A stretch of DNA of 64,000 nt, from contig NZ_KI912532.1 of the NCBI RefSeq assembly GCF_000519045.1, forward strand, positions 620,001 through 684,000, in the 5' to 3' direction. This document shows, piece after piece, positions 13,417-23,221 of this stretch. The first letter of the stretch is position 1; every line of letters starts with the position of its first letter. The notes beneath the pieces were generated by a model. It did not search any database, was not told where the DNA came from, and was given only the letters and a program-made list of their open reading frames with translations. A program made the translations under genes and the position numbers. This DNA comes from Dechloromonas agitata is5 (GTDB taxonomy: Bacteria > Pseudomonadota > Gammaproteobacteria > Burkholderiales > Rhodocyclaceae).

Positions 13417-14517
13417 TCAGATATTCCCCATTTTGGTGCATCGCACCTCAATGGCTTCGGCAATTTGCGCCCCCGTCGCCACGTCAGAGACCACGGCCTT
13501 GCCTATGCGTTGCAAGAGCACCAAACGCAACTTTCCATCCAGCACTTTCTTGTCGTGACTCATCAGCTCAAGATAGCGATTGACGCCAAGGTGGGGTCCC
13601 ATTACCGGCAGACCAGCCCGAACGAACAGCCTTTCGATACGGGCCACGGTCCCGGCGTCAATCCATCCCAGGCGACAGGAGAGTTCCGCAGCAATTAGCG
13701 TGCCGGCCGCTACCGCCTCGCCATGTAACCATTCACCATAGCCCAAGCCGGTCTCGATGGCATGGCCGAAGGTATGCCCCAAGTTGAGCAAGGCGCGCTC
13801 ACCACTCTCCCGCTCGTCGGCCGCCACCACCGCCGCCTTGTTGGCACAGGAGCGCTGCACCGCATGAACCATCGCCATCCGATCCCGCTTTAGCAGCTTA
13901 TCGAGATTGATTTCCAGCCAGTCGAAGAATTCCGGATCACGAATCAAGCCATATTTGATGATTTCCGCCAGACCGGCTTTCAGTTCGCGATCCGGCAATG
14001 TATCGAGCGTCGAAATGTCGGCAAGGACCAATTTGGGTTGATAGAAGGCGCCGATCATGTTCTTGCCCAGCGGGTGATTGATCGCCGTCTTGCCGCCGAC
14101 GGAAGAATCCACCTGCGACAACAAGGTGGTTGGCACCTGGATGAAAGGCATACCCCGCTGATAGCAGGCTGCCGCGAAACCGCCCATATCGCCAATTACC
14201 CCACCTCCCAAGGCAATCAACGTCGTGTTTCTTTCACAAAGGGCCCCCAGCAGGGCATCGAATACCCGGTTCAGGGTCTCCCAGTTCTTGAATTGCTCCC
14301 CATCCGGCAGGATGACCGGCAGTACTTCAACACTCCCCGAGGACAAGGTTGCGCACAAGCGCTGGAGATAGAGAGGCGCCACCGTTTCATTGGTCACCAC
14401 GACCGCTTTCTTCTGACTGAAATGCGGCAACAGCAGATCCGCCCTTGCCAGCAGGTCAGGGCCGATATGTATGGGGTAGGAACGCTCACCCAGAGCGACC
14501 TCCAGCGTTTCGATCAT
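13417..14517 (-). CDS. aroB: 3-dehydroquinate synthase
   Basis: AroB catalyses the second step of the shikimate pathway, cyclising DAHP to 3-dehydroquinate with NAD and a divalent metal. It has about 366 residues. The NAD-binding [11 protein letters not shown] and the substrate and metal residues around [19 protein letters not shown] and GHTFGHAIE are present. The ATG at 14517 overlaps the aroK stop as ATGA; another in-frame ATG at 14526 would add three residues. There is no clear Shine-Dalgarno sequence at either, consistent with coupling to aroK. Confidence 0.96.
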   Translation of the reverse strand: MIETLEVALGERSYPIHIGPDLLARADLLLPHFSQKKAVVVTNETVAPLYLQRLCATLSSGSVEVLPVILPDGEQFKNWETLNRVFDALLGALCERNTTLIALGGGVIGDMGGFAAACYQRGMPFIQVPTTLLSQVDSSVGGKTAINHPLGKNMIGAFYQPKLVLADISTLDTLPDRELKAGLAEIIKYGLIRDPEFFDWLEINLDKLLKRDRMAMVHAVQRSCANKAAVVAADERESGERALLNLGHTFGHAIETGLGYGEWLHGEAVAAGTLIAAELSCRLGWIDAGTVARIERLFVRAGLPVMGPHLGVNRYLELMSHDKKVLDGKLRLVLLQRIGKAVVSDVATGAQIAEAIEVRCTKMGNI

Positions 14518-15041
14518 GCTTTGCATAAGCGGTTGAATTCCCTCATTAGATGCTGAACGATGCCGGCCGCCACCAGATGGGAGCCATCAACCACCAGGTG
14601 GGCTGTCTCACGATACAACGGATCTCGTGCAGCATGTAGCTCCTCCAGCTTCGCCAATGGATCACCGACCTGCAGCAAGGGGCGATTCCGGTCATGGCGG
14701 GTACGTTCATACAACAACCTCGGCGGCACATTCAGGTAAACAACCCACCCCGTATCGTGCAGGCGACTCCGGTTATCCGGATTCATGACAACTCCGCCCC
14801 CCGTCGCCAGCACCAAGTCAGAACCGCCGGTCAGGTCATGGATGGTCTGCGCCTCACGACGCCGAAACCCTTCCTCTCCCTCAATCTCGAAAATCGTCGG
14901 AATCGGGACGCCCGTACGCTCGACGATTTCATGATCGGAATCGAGAAACTGACGCCCGAGCCGCTTGGCCAGCATCCGCCCAACTGTCGTCTTGCCAGCC
15001 CCCATCAGACCGACCAGATATATGTTTCGATGTTCTTCCAC
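14514..15041 (-). CDS. aroK: Shikimate kinase
   Basis: AroK phosphorylates shikimate at the 3-OH using ATP. It has 175 residues. The P-loop GLMGAGKT is at residues 11-18, the shikimate-binding [11 protein letters not shown] and FRRREAQTI follow, then GGGVVMN and the lid region [11 protein letters not shown]. It forms a two-gene unit with aroB (4-base overlap). It lies downstream of pilQ but behind that gene's terminator, as in many betaproteobacteria. Confidence 0.97.
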   Translation of the reverse strand: MEEHRNIYLVGLMGAGKTTVGRMLAKRLGRQFLDSDHEIVERTGVPIPTIFEIEGEEGFRRREAQTIHDLTGGSDLVLATGGGVVMNPDNRSRLHDTGWVVYLNVPPRLLYERTRHDRNRPLLQVGDPLAKLEELHAARDPLYRETAHLVVDGSHLVAAGIVQHLMREFNRLCKA

Positions 15042-15073
15042 GACCGAATTCTAGCCGAGTGTGCGATTGAGAC

Positions 15074-15104
15074 AAAAAAAGCCGGCACTAGGCCGGCCTT
15101 TTCA
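15074..15104 (-). terminator. Intrinsic terminator after pilQ
   Basis: GCCGGC (15097-15092 on the minus strand) pairs with GCCGGC (15086-15081) over a 5-base loop, and seven T residues follow (15080-15074). It ends the pilMNOPQ unit 17 bases after the pilQ stop and separates it from aroK. Confidence 0.85.
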
Positions 15105-15120
15105 AGGATTCAGGGTTGCA

Positions 15121-17322
15121 TCAATCAATGCGCATCTTGTCGGATATCACGCGTGGAGTGATGAAGACCAGAAGTTCGCGGCGTTCGCCTTTATCCCCCT
15201 TGACCTTAAACAGCCAGCCAAGGAAGGGAATATCACCAAGGAACGGAACCTTCTCGACCGTATTTTCCGTTTTGGTCATGAAAACTCCACCAATCACGAC
15301 GGTGCCACCGTTCTCGACGAGAACATTAGTCTCAACCACTGAACTCTTGATTGGTGGATTGAGGTAACCGTTTGCGCTCACCGCCTTGGTCCAATCCGGC
15401 TCCTCCTTCTTGACAATCAACGCCATTCTGACGGAACCCTCGGGGGTAATCTGCGGCACGACCTCCAACGAAAGTTTGGCTGGCTTGAAGTTAACAGTCG
15501 TGGTTGTTGTACCGCCCGACGAGCTGGCCGTGATATAGGGCACTTCGGTGCCATCCTCGATCTTGGCCTTCACGTTATTTGCCGTAATGACGCGCGGGCT
15601 GGAAATTATCTTTCCAATACCATCCGATTCCAATGCGGCCAATTCAAGATTGAGGAACTTGGTCAGATTGGAATTGAAGAGCGACAAGGCCAAGGTGCCT
15701 CCCGATGAGGAAAAGGCAGGCAAATTCACCCCGATGGTCTGCGGCGTCGCCTGTGTTGCGGGAGTGAAGCTGGTTGTCGTCGTCCCATTCGAGGTAGACG
15801 AAGTACTCGTCGATGGGGTTACCCTACCACCGGTGATATTCCAGCCGCTTCCACCAAGGACATTGGTCTTTTGATTCAAGAAATTAAGCTTTGCGCCGAG
15901 ACTCCTGTTGAAACTATCGCTGGCCTCAACCACACGCGCCTCGATCAAGACTTGACGCGCACCGATATCGATTGCCCCGATAAAGGATCGAATTTCCTCC
16001 AACTTGCTCGGGATATCGTTCACAAACAGGATATTCGATTGAGGATCGGCTACTGCGCTGCCTCGCTTACTCAGGATCCGTTGGGCAGCGACGTTTACGC
16101 CCGGCGTAGCAGGAACCGGCATCCCTCCGGGTCCCAGTGGTGGCAAACCAGCCAGCAGGCGCGCCACATCAGCTGATTTCTGGTAGTTCAGCTGGAACTG
16201 CTCCAGTTTGAGCGGCTCCAATTCATTGATCTGTTGCTTCGATTCAAACTCAAGTTTTTCACGAGTCGCAATTTCATCACGAGGAGCAATCATGATGATA
16301 TTGCCTTTCTTGCGCATATCCAGCCCCTTCTGCTGGAAGATGATGTCGATCACTTGATCGGCAGGAACATCCTTCAGAACCAGAGTCGTTGTTCCAGTTA
16401 CGGTTTCACTGATAACCGCATTCAATCCCAACTCTTCGGCCATCAGGCGCAACAGGGCACGCACATCCCCATTCTGGTAATTGATGCTGACTCGCGGCCC
16501 TTGATAGCCAACCTTGGCTCCCTGAACGAGCTTGTTCGGATCCTCGACAATACGCTTCACTTCGACGATGAACTGGTTGTCACTCTGGTAGGCATTGTGC
16601 TCCCACAAGCCCTTCGGGGTGATTACCATGCGTACGTTATCTCCGTTGGCGCGGGTTTCCACGGCAGTTACCGGCGTCGCGAAATCTGTGACATCCAATT
16701 TACGGCGCAAACGATCCGGCACAGTCGTTTTCATGAAATCGACGATCAGATTCGAGCCCTGTTGCCGAATATCAATCCCCGTCCCGGAATCACTCAAATC
16801 GACGATGATGCGTCCCTCGCCATCCTTACCACGACGAAACATCACGTCATTCACCGAATGCCTCGTTCCCACGAGGCTCTCTTCGGCGAAACGAGTTGAA
16901 CGGGTTGCTGTCGTATCGGAAACGCGCTCAACGGGGGACAGAGTCACATACAGCGACTTTCCCTCAAGCCTCGTCTTGAAATTGAGATTTTTCACCAGGT
17001 TCAGAACCAAGCGAGTACGGTCACCCACCTGGACAACATTCAGGCTGCGCAAATCACCTTGGTTGATTACCTGACTATTTTTCCCCAGCGCATTGGCTGT
17101 CGATTGAAAATCCAGAGCAATTTTGGCCGGGTTGGCAACACTGAAGCCTGGCGGAGGAGATGCCAGCGGTTCCTTCATGTCGATGCGCAACGAAATATCA
17201 TTTCCTTGCTGAGCTACATTGACGGCCTCAATCGCATTTGAAGGCTGCGCCTCGGCGCGAACGCTTGGCGACAAAGCAAGACACACTACAAAAGCGGCCA
17301 TTGCGTGTTTGATGAATTTCAT
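15121..17322 (-). CDS. pilQ: Type IV pilus secretin PilQ
   Basis: PilQ is the outer-membrane secretin through which the type IV pilus is extruded. It has 733 residues. A signal peptide ends near residue 23 (VRA), two AMIN peptidoglycan-binding domains lie at about 33-125 and 145-250, a secretin/TonB short N-terminal domain is near 280-350, and N1 and secretin domains follow, ending in VFITPRVISDK. A Ser/Thr-rich loop (about residues 500-530) sits in the secretin gate region. The ATG overlaps the pilP stop as ATGA. It is the last gene of pilMNOPQ. Confidence 0.97.
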   Translation of the reverse strand: MKFIKHAMAAFVVCLALSPSVRAEAQPSNAIEAVNVAQQGNDISLRIDMKEPLASPPPGFSVANPAKIALDFQSTANALGKNSQVINQGDLRSLNVVQVGDRTRLVLNLVKNLNFKTRLEGKSLYVTLSPVERVSDTTATRSTRFAEESLVGTRHSVNDVMFRRGKDGEGRIIVDLSDSGTGIDIRQQGSNLIVDFMKTTVPDRLRRKLDVTDFATPVTAVETRANGDNVRMVITPKGLWEHNAYQSDNQFIVEVKRIVEDPNKLVQGAKVGYQGPRVSINYQNGDVRALLRLMAEELGLNAVISETVTGTTTLVLKDVPADQVIDIIFQQKGLDMRKKGNIIMIAPRDEIATREKLEFESKQQINELEPLKLEQFQLNYQKSADVARLLAGLPPLGPGGMPVPATPGVNVAAQRILSKRGSAVADPQSNILFVNDIPSKLEEIRSFIGAIDIGARQVLIEARVVEASDSFNRSLGAKLNFLNQKTNVLGGSGWNITGGRVTPSTSTSSTSNGTTTTSFTPATQATPQTIGVNLPAFSSSGGTLALSLFNSNLTKFLNLELAALESDGIGKIISSPRVITANNVKAKIEDGTEVPYITASSSGGTTTTTVNFKPAKLSLEVVPQITPEGSVRMALIVKKEEPDWTKAVSANGYLNPPIKSSVVETNVLVENGGTVVIGGVFMTKTENTVEKVPFLGDIPFLGWLFKVKGDKGERRELLVFITPRVISDKMRID

Positions 17323-17864
17323 TTCTTGCTTCCCTCCTTGCTCTGCAGGTAGAGCGAACTCTTGCGTTCAGTCCAGTCTCCGGCAGAATCCTGTATCAAT
17401 TCCCGCAACTGCACTTCGGTATCCGTGACCTGGGTCACCATGCCAAAGTCGAGCCCCATGTAATCCCCCACCTTGACCTGCTTGATCTTGTCTTCAACTT
17501 GAATGACAGCCATCGGTTTCCGGTTGACATTCATGAAACCGATCATTTTCAGCGACTCGATCGGGTACTTCTCCAGCAAGCTATTGCGAATCTCTCGTGC
17601 TTCGAAATCTGGCATGAACGCACCGCCCTTGCCGGCCAGTTGCTTGTACCTCGACTCCGGCTCGATCTTGTTTGGTTTGAAGGGATCAAGCGTCCCGTCC
17701 ATTTCATAAGGAACAGGCTCGTAGGGTTTGACATCAGGTAACTTCGGAACGCTTCCCCGCATATCCTTGGTGTTGTCGGCCATCCATTGTTTGAGATCTT
17801 CGTGATCTCCACCCGTGCATGCCCCCAGCGCACCACAGAAAGCAATGAGCAATAGACGTTTCAC
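17319..17864 (-). CDS. pilP: Type IV pilus assembly lipoprotein PilP
   Basis: PilP is an inner-membrane lipoprotein that links the PilMNO platform to the PilQ secretin. It has 181 residues with a type II signal peptide, lipobox LGAC with Cys16, and the C-terminal beta-sandwich region (GFMNVNRKPMAVIQVEDKI through GDYMGLDFGMVTQV). The start is GTG at 17864, overlapping the pilO stop as GTGA. Confidence 0.95.
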   Translation of the reverse strand: MKRLLLIAFCGALGACTGGDHEDLKQWMADNTKDMRGSVPKLPDVKPYEPVPYEMDGTLDPFKPNKIEPESRYKQLAGKGGAFMPDFEAREIRNSLLEKYPIESLKMIGFMNVNRKPMAVIQVEDKIKQVKVGDYMGLDFGMVTQVTDTEVQLRELIQDSAGDWTERKSSLYLQSKEGSKK

Positions 17865-18544
17865 TTTTTCGCTCCTTGCGCAGCCTTCTTCTCTTGCTCA
17901 GCTTTCTTCTGCCGGGCCACCTCTTCTTCATCGAGATACCGGAAGGTCTTGGTTGTCGCATCGAGAGACAATTGCCCCCCATCCTTGATGGGCGCTATGG
18001 ATATGTTGTTCAGAGTCACAATGCGCGGCAGCTTGGCGATATCAGCCGCGAATGCCCCGAAATCGTGATAGCCCCCGTTGATCTTGACGGCAATCGGCAA
18101 CTCGGCATAGAAGTCCTTGATTTGCTCCTGTCCCGGCTTGAACAATTCAAACTGCAGGCCACGACCCAGGCCGGCCTGGTTGATCTCGATCAGCAGCGCC
18201 TCGATTTCGGACTTGTCCGGCAGCTGCTTGAGCAGCGCGCCGAATGAGCGATCAATTTCCGCCAACTGTTGCACGTAGAGGTCAAGATTGACGGCCTGAC
18301 GCTTCTTGTCGAGATACTGCTGCTTGAGCGTCTCCTCTTCCCGCTCCTTGGTTTCGAGATCAAGTAATTGATCGCTCCAGACAAACCACCAACCGGCAGC
18401 GACGATGGCGACGAACAACCCGACCAGAACCGTTATCTTGGGTATCAGCGGCCACGCACCCGGATCATTCGGGTTCATGAACCGGAAATCATCCGCGATG
18501 GACTGGAAGTCCACTTTCGGCAAGGAGATGGATTTCGCGTTCAC
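17861..18544 (-). CDS. pilO: Type IV pilus alignment protein PilO
   Basis: PilO heterodimerises with PilN in the inner-membrane alignment complex. It has 227 residues: a short cytoplasmic tail, one membrane helix (about 36-55), a coiled-coil (about 65-110), then a ferredoxin-like periplasmic domain. The C-terminus is Lys/Glu/Ala-rich. The GTG start shares its G with the pilN stop (TAGTG). Confidence 0.94.
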   Translation of the reverse strand: MNAKSISLPKVDFQSIADDFRFMNPNDPGAWPLIPKITVLVGLFVAIVAAGWWFVWSDQLLDLETKEREEETLKQQYLDKKRQAVNLDLYVQQLAEIDRSFGALLKQLPDKSEIEALLIEINQAGLGRGLQFELFKPGQEQIKDFYAELPIAVKINGGYHDFGAFAADIAKLPRIVTLNNISIAPIKDGGQLSLDATTKTFRYLDEEEVARQKKAEQEKKAAQGAKK

Positions 18545-19113
18545 TACTTTTTCTCCTTCACGTCATCTGGCTTAACCCGGGTCAGTACGAAGTTCATGCC
18601 GAACTCGTAGACACGGCGCCCGTTGACGACCACCGCCTTGCTCTCGACCAACTGCGGCTGCTCAAGCCATGGCGATGCTTCCAGATTGCGCATCAGAGCG
18701 GAAATCCGGGCATTCGACTGGGCATGACCGACAACGCCGACCTTCAGCCCGTCCTGTTTCAACGACTTCAGATAGATACCCTCCGGTACCTGCCTGACCA
18801 GTTCGTTCAGCAGATAAACTGTTTCACCACGGTCACGCTGCAGATTTTCAATGACCTGCTTGCGTGCCAGCAAAGCCTGTGTCTGCTCCTTCAGACGCTT
18901 GATCTGATCCAGCTGCTTGTCCAGGACGGCGATTTCCCGCTTGAGAAATTCGTTGGAGTTCTCCTGGTTGCTGATCGCATTGCCGATCAGCGTGTAGCCG
19001 GCGAAAACGACGAGTGCGGCAAGCACAAACACAAGGCCGGCAAGAACCATGAACTGTTCACGCCGGGCTTTCTTGGCTTCCTCGCGATGCGGGAGGAGGT
19101 TAATGCGAATCAT
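18544..19113 (-). CDS. pilN: Type IV pilus alignment protein PilN
   Basis: PilN has 189 residues. The N-terminal MIRINLLPHRE motif is the conserved PilM-binding peptide. A single membrane helix (about 22-46) is followed by a coiled-coil and a periplasmic ferredoxin-like domain. The start at 19113 overlaps the pilM stop as ATGA; the frame continues upstream to 19146, but that stretch precedes the conserved motif and overlaps pilM. Confidence 0.95.
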   Translation of the reverse strand: MIRINLLPHREEAKKARREQFMVLAGLVFVLAALVVFAGYTLIGNAISNQENSNEFLKREIAVLDKQLDQIKRLKEQTQALLARKQVIENLQRDRGETVYLLNELVRQVPEGIYLKSLKQDGLKVGVVGHAQSNARISALMRNLEASPWLEQPQLVESKAVVVNGRRVYEFGMNFVLTRVKPDDVKEKK

Positions 19114-20195
19114 GATGGATCGAACCTCCGCAGTGCCAGGCCGCACGCCACCATCAGCGAGGAGGCGTCAGCCAGCAGGCTCTTGGCGCGAACACGATCG
19201 GACAACACCATGTTGGCGAAGGGATTGGCGATCAGGGTATTGACCTGTGTCCGGGTGGCGACCACTTCATCGATGCCGGGAATGACGGCACAACCACCCG
19301 CCAGAACAATGTGATCGACCTGGTTGTACTGGGTCGACGTAAAGAAGAACTGCAAGGCACGCGACACTTCCAGCGCCAGGTTTTCCATGAACGGATTGAG
19401 CAACTCGACCTCGTAACCTTCAGGCAAATTACCCGCCCGCTTGGCGGCTTCGGCATCCTCGATGCTCATGCCGTAGTGTCGCGCGATATCCTGCGTCAGT
19501 TGGCCGCCACCGAAAGCCTGCTCTCGGGCATAAACCTGCTGGCCGTTACGTAAAACCGTCAGATTCATCGCGTTGGCCCCGGCATCGATCAGTGCGACGA
19601 CCTGATTCTTGCCTGCCTCGGGCAACTGGCGCTCGATCAACTCGAACGCAGCCAGTGAGGCGAAGGATTCGACATCGATAACAACGGCCTTCAGCCCTGC
19701 CGCATCAGCAACCGCCACACGATCCTCGACGCGCTCCTTCTTGGACGCCGCGATCAGCACCTCGAGTTCGTCTGGTACAGCCGGCGCCGGACCCAAGACC
19801 TGATAATCCAGATTGACTTCGTCGATGGCGAAGGGAATGTACTGATTGGCTTCTGTCTCAACCTGCCCCTCGAGTTCTTCCTCGCGCAAGCCTGCCGGGA
19901 CGATGATCTTTTTCGTAATGACCGCAGACCCCGGGAGCGCCATGGCCACGTTGCGTGTCGAAGTGCCCATGCGCTTCCAGGCACGCTTGACGCAATCAAC
20001 GACCCCGTCCAAGTTAGCGATATTGCCATCGGACACCGCATCCTTGGGCAACACCTCGATGGTGTAGCGCTCAACGCGATAGCCGTCTTTCCCATTGGCA
20101 GTCAGCTCAACCATTTTGACGGCAGAGGAACTGATGTCCAGGCCGAACAGGGAGCGTGCCTTAGGATTTAACAACGCCGAGATATCGAAGCCCAC
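19110..20195 (-). CDS. pilM: Type IV pilus actin-like ATPase PilM
   Basis: PilM is a cytoplasmic FtsA/actin-like protein that binds the PilN N-terminus. It has 361 residues with actin-fold nucleotide-binding signatures (GLDISSSAVKMVEL near the N-terminus, ALIDAGANAMNLTVL, and VLAGGCAVIPGI near the C-terminus). The start is GTG at 20195 with GGGGG 4 bases upstream. It is the first gene of pilMNOPQ and divergent from mrcA, the usual arrangement in this group. Confidence 0.96.
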   Translation of the reverse strand: MGFDISALLNPKARSLFGLDISSSAVKMVELTANGKDGYRVERYTIEVLPKDAVSDGNIANLDGVVDCVKRAWKRMGTSTRNVAMALPGSAVITKKIIVPAGLREEELEGQVETEANQYIPFAIDEVNLDYQVLGPAPAVPDELEVLIAASKKERVEDRVAVADAAGLKAVVIDVESFASLAAFELIERQLPEAGKNQVVALIDAGANAMNLTVLRNGQQVYAREQAFGGGQLTQDIARHYGMSIEDAEAAKRAGNLPEGYEVELLNPFMENLALEVSRALQFFFTSTQYNQVDHIVLAGGCAVIPGIDEVVATRTQVNTLIANPFANMVLSDRVRAKSLLADASSLMVACGLALRRFDPS

Positions 20196-20316
20196 CAGAC
20201 CCCCAAAAAGTCCTTACGGATTACGAAGTTACAAAAACAACCAATAATTCACTTCAGATGCTAGCAACAACCTATAGGCATGTAAAGCATTTTCACGACC
20301 GGAAAATGGCCCGGCG

Positions 20317-20322
20317 TATAAT
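20317..20322 (+). promoter_or_regulatory. Candidate -10 element for mrcA
   Basis: A perfect TATAAT lies 32 bases upstream of the mrcA GTG. The -35 region is weak (TTTTCA and TTCACG nearby at non-ideal spacing). It lies in the 159-base divergent gap shared with pilM, whose own promoter I could not place convincingly. Confidence 0.5.
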
Positions 20323-20354
20323 CGCCACAACGTCAATTTCACCCCACGCTGATC

Positions 20355-22670
20355 GTGCCTTCACTGCCCCTTACGCTACGCCTGATTCTCTATCCTGTCA
20401 TATTCCTTTTCGGGCTGGCAGCAATCGGGGTGGCCATGGTGCTAATCGTCCTGATCCTGACCTATCCGAACCTGCCCTCGCTCGAGGTACTGACGGATTA
20501 CCGACCAAAGATTCCGCTACGCGTGTATACCTCGGACGGTTTTTTGATTGGCGAATACGGCGAGGAACGCCGGGCCGTGGTCGCCTTCCAGGACGTTCCT
20601 ACCGTCCTCAAGAATGCCATCCTGGCTGCCGAGGATGATCGCTTCTATCAACATGGCGGCATCGACTACACCGGCATCCTGCGGGCAGCCGGAGCCAACC
20701 TGATCGGTGGCGGCAAGCGGCAGGGCGCATCGACTATCACCCAGCAGGTGGCACGCAACTTCTTCCTGACCGGTGAAAAAACCTACACCCGCAAGTTGTA
20801 CGAGGCACTGCTGTCTTTCAAGATCGAGAGCAACCTGAGCAAGGACCAGATATTCGAGTTGTACATCAACCAGATCTTCCTCGGCCAGCGCGCCTACGGC
20901 TTTGCCGCCGCCGCTCAGATCTATTTCGGCAAGCCGCTCAAGGATATTTCCATTGCCGAGGCTGCCATGCTGGCCGGCCTACCCAAGGCGCCATCGGCCT
21001 ACAACCCAGTCGTCAATCCGAACCGGGCCCGGATCCGGCAGCAATATGTCTTGCGGCGCATGCACGAGCTCGGCTACATCAACGACACGCAGCATGCCGC
21101 TGCATTGAAGGAACCGCTGGTCGTCAAGCGCGAACTGGCGGGCTATGCGGTACATGCCGAATACGTCGCGGAAATGGCCCGGCAGATTACCGCCGAGCGC
21201 TTTCCGGAAGAAGTCTACTCGCGCGGCATGAAGGTCTACACGACCATCATCAAGGCTGAGCAGGAAGCGGCCTACCTCAGCCTGCGCAAGGGCGTGATGG
21301 ATTACGACCGGCGCCACGGCTATCGCGGCGCCGAATCCTATCTCGACATGAAGGATATCCAGTCCGACCAGGACGAGGCCATCGACGAAGCGCTGCAGGA
21401 ATTTCCCGATGCCGGCGACCTGATTCCCGCGTTGGTCCTGGCGGCCGATGCCAAGCAGATCAAGGTTTACCGCAAGGGTGGAGAAGTCGTGACGCTGACC
21501 GGCGATGCGATCAAATTCGCAGCCCGCATGCTGGACGACAAGGCGCCGCCCAACAAGCGTCTGAAGCGTGGCGCCATCGTTCGCCTGCTCAAGGACGACA
21601 AGGGCAGCTGGCAGATCAGCCAGCTGCCGGAAGTCGAATCCGCCTTCGTCGCCGTCGATCCGCGGGATGGCGCCATCCGGGCGTTAGTCGGCGGCTTCGA
21701 TTTCAACCGCAACAAGTTCAACCACGTCACCCAGGCCTGGCGCCAGCCAGGTTCCAGCTTCAAACCCTTCATCTACTCCGCATCGCTCGAAAAGGGCTAC
21801 AACCCGGGCAGCGTCATCGCCGACGAACCGATCGTCATCCCGGCCAGCCAGACCGGCTCCCAGGCCTGGGAGCCGCATAACTACGACGGCAAGTACGAAG
21901 GGCCGATGAAGTTGCGGACGGCGCTGGCCAAGTCAAAAAACATGGTGTCGATCCGCATCCTGCAGTCGATCGGTACGCATTACGCCCAGGACTACGCCGG
22001 CCGCTTCGGTTTCGACCCCGCCAAGCACCCCCCCTACCTGACCATGGCACTGGGTGCCGGCTCGGTCACGCCTTGGCAGATGGTGACCGGTTACGCCGTA
22101 TTCGCCAACGGCGGTTACAAGGTGAATCCCTTCGTCGTGCGCGAAATCCGCGACGAACGCGATCAGGTCGTCGCCCGCTCGGCTGAAATCGAGGCCGGCA
22201 ACGAGACAATTCGCAGCATCGACCCGCGCAACGCCTTCATGATGGACTCCATGCTGCGCGATGTGACCATTTACGGTACGGCCGCCAAGGCCTCGGCCCT
22301 CCTGAAGCGTCAGGATCTGGCCGGCAAGACGGGAACGACCAACGAATATGTCGATGCCTGGTTCTGCGGCTACCAGATGACAGTCGCCGGCTGCGCCTGG
22401 ATCGGCTTCGATCAGCCGCGCAAACTGGGCGACCGGGAAACCGGCGGTGCCGCGGCACTACCCATCTGGATCGGCTATATGGGGCGTGCCCTGAAGGATG
22501 TTCCGGTCCAATTGCCGTCCATGCCGGAAGGACTGGTCGCCTACGGCGAAGGACGCGAACGGACGTATGTTTACGCTGAGAACGTCCGCACGCAGCCGGA
22601 CGGCGAAGGCGAGGCGCCCGACACCAGCCCACTACCCAAGCCTGACCTCAGCACACCGCCCAGCGACTGA
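20355..22670 (+). CDS. mrcA: Class A penicillin-binding protein 1A (bifunctional glycosyltransferase/transpeptidase)
   Basis: This protein polymerises and cross-links peptidoglycan in the periplasm. It has 771 residues with an N-terminal membrane anchor (about 9-36), a GT51 domain with the catalytic EDDRFYQHGG motif and GASTITQQVARN, and an OB-like insert. The transpeptidase domain has SSFK (Ser467, Lys470), SKN and KTG (658-660). The start is GTG at 20355. The tail is Pro/Asp-rich. The stop abuts that of convergent cyaY with no gap. Divergence from pilM matches the ponA-pilMNOPQ locus of other proteobacteria. Confidence 0.96.
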   Translation: MPSLPLTLRLILYPVIFLFGLAAIGVAMVLIVLILTYPNLPSLEVLTDYRPKIPLRVYTSDGFLIGEYGEERRAVVAFQDVPTVLKNAILAAEDDRFYQHGGIDYTGILRAAGANLIGGGKRQGASTITQQVARNFFLTGEKTYTRKLYEALLSFKIESNLSKDQIFELYINQIFLGQRAYGFAAAAQIYFGKPLKDISIAEAAMLAGLPKAPSAYNPVVNPNRARIRQQYVLRRMHELGYINDTQHAAALKEPLVVKRELAGYAVHAEYVAEMARQITAERFPEEVYSRGMKVYTTIIKAEQEAAYLSLRKGVMDYDRRHGYRGAESYLDMKDIQSDQDEAIDEALQEFPDAGDLIPALVLAADAKQIKVYRKGGEVVTLTGDAIKFAARMLDDKAPPNKRLKRGAIVRLLKDDKGSWQISQLPEVESAFVAVDPRDGAIRALVGGFDFNRNKFNHVTQAWRQPGSSFKPFIYSASLEKGYNPGSVIADEPIVIPASQTGSQAWEPHNYDGKYEGPMKLRTALAKSKNMVSIRILQSIGTHYAQDYAGRFGFDPAKHPPYLTMALGAGSVTPWQMVTGYAVFANGGYKVNPFVVREIRDERDQVVARSAEIEAGNETIRSIDPRNAFMMDSMLRDVTIYGTAAKASALLKRQDLAGKTGTTNEYVDAWFCGYQMTVAGCAWIGFDQPRKLGDRETGGAAALPIWIGYMGRALKDVPVQLPSMPEGLVAYGEGRERTYVYAENVRTQPDGEGEAPDTSPLPKPDLSTPPSD

Positions 22671-22988
22671 TCAGGCGAGCGAAATGGCCTCGCCTGCCTG
22701 CTGGCTGGCGAGGGTGGAGAGTTTGGCCAGCAGTTCGGCGTTGTCGCGGGTATCTCGCCAGGCAGCACCATCCCAGCGGAAATGAAAGCCGCCTGCCTTG
22801 GCCGCAACCCAGATCTCTTGGGAAACGCCATGGCGATTGATGATGATCTTGCTCCCGTCGGCAAATTCGATTTCCAGAATGCCGCCCGGGGCCAATTCGA
22901 AGTCGATATCCGCCTCACTGGCCTCAAGGGCCGCCTCGATCCGCGCCAGGGTCTGGCCGGCCAGAGTGTTGAATTCGCTGTCTTCCAT
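22671..22988 (-). CDS. cyaY: Iron donor protein CyaY (frataxin)
   Basis: CyaY is a bacterial frataxin homologue that modulates iron-sulfur cluster assembly by binding iron and the cysteine desulfurase. Its 105 residues match the family length. The acidic N-terminal helix (EDSEFNTLAGQTLARIEAAL), the beta-sheet signature GGILEIEFADGSKIIINRH and EIWVAAKAGGFHF are present. Its stop directly abuts the mrcA stop. Divergent from lptM-lysA, with a 41-base gap. Confidence 0.94.
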   Translation of the reverse strand: MEDSEFNTLAGQTLARIEAALEASEADIDFELAPGGILEIEFADGSKIIINRHGVSQEIWVAAKAGGFHFRWDGAAWRDTRDNAELLAKLSTLASQQAGEAISLA

Positions 22989-23029
22989 GGTGTGCTACCA
23001 TCCCGCTCTTCGCCGACAGCGCCCCGAAC

Positions 23030-23221
23030 ATGTCCAGAATCGCTGCCTTACTGATCACTCTAGGCCTTGCCGCCTGTGGCATGAAAGGCCCGCTCGAACG
23101 ACCGTCCGGCCCGGCGCCGGAACCGCTGTTCGGCAACCCGAAACCCGCTCCGTCGACCAAGGTCCAGCCGGTCAAAACTGGCCAGGATGTTAGCACGGAC
23201 ACCCAGACCCCGAAGCCATGA
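23030..23221 (+). CDS. lptM: LptM-like small lipoprotein
   Basis: This encodes a 63-residue lipoprotein with a type II signal peptide, lipobox LAAC and mature N-terminus CGMKGPL, followed by a Pro/Lys-rich tail. The CGxKGPL motif and the position immediately before lysA identify the YifL/LptM family, which assists oxidative maturation of the LptD LPS translocon in Enterobacteria. The stop overlaps the lysA ATG (ATGA). Confidence 0.88.
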   Translation: MSRIAALLITLGLAACGMKGPLERPSGPAPEPLFGNPKPAPSTKVQPVKTGQDVSTDTQTPKP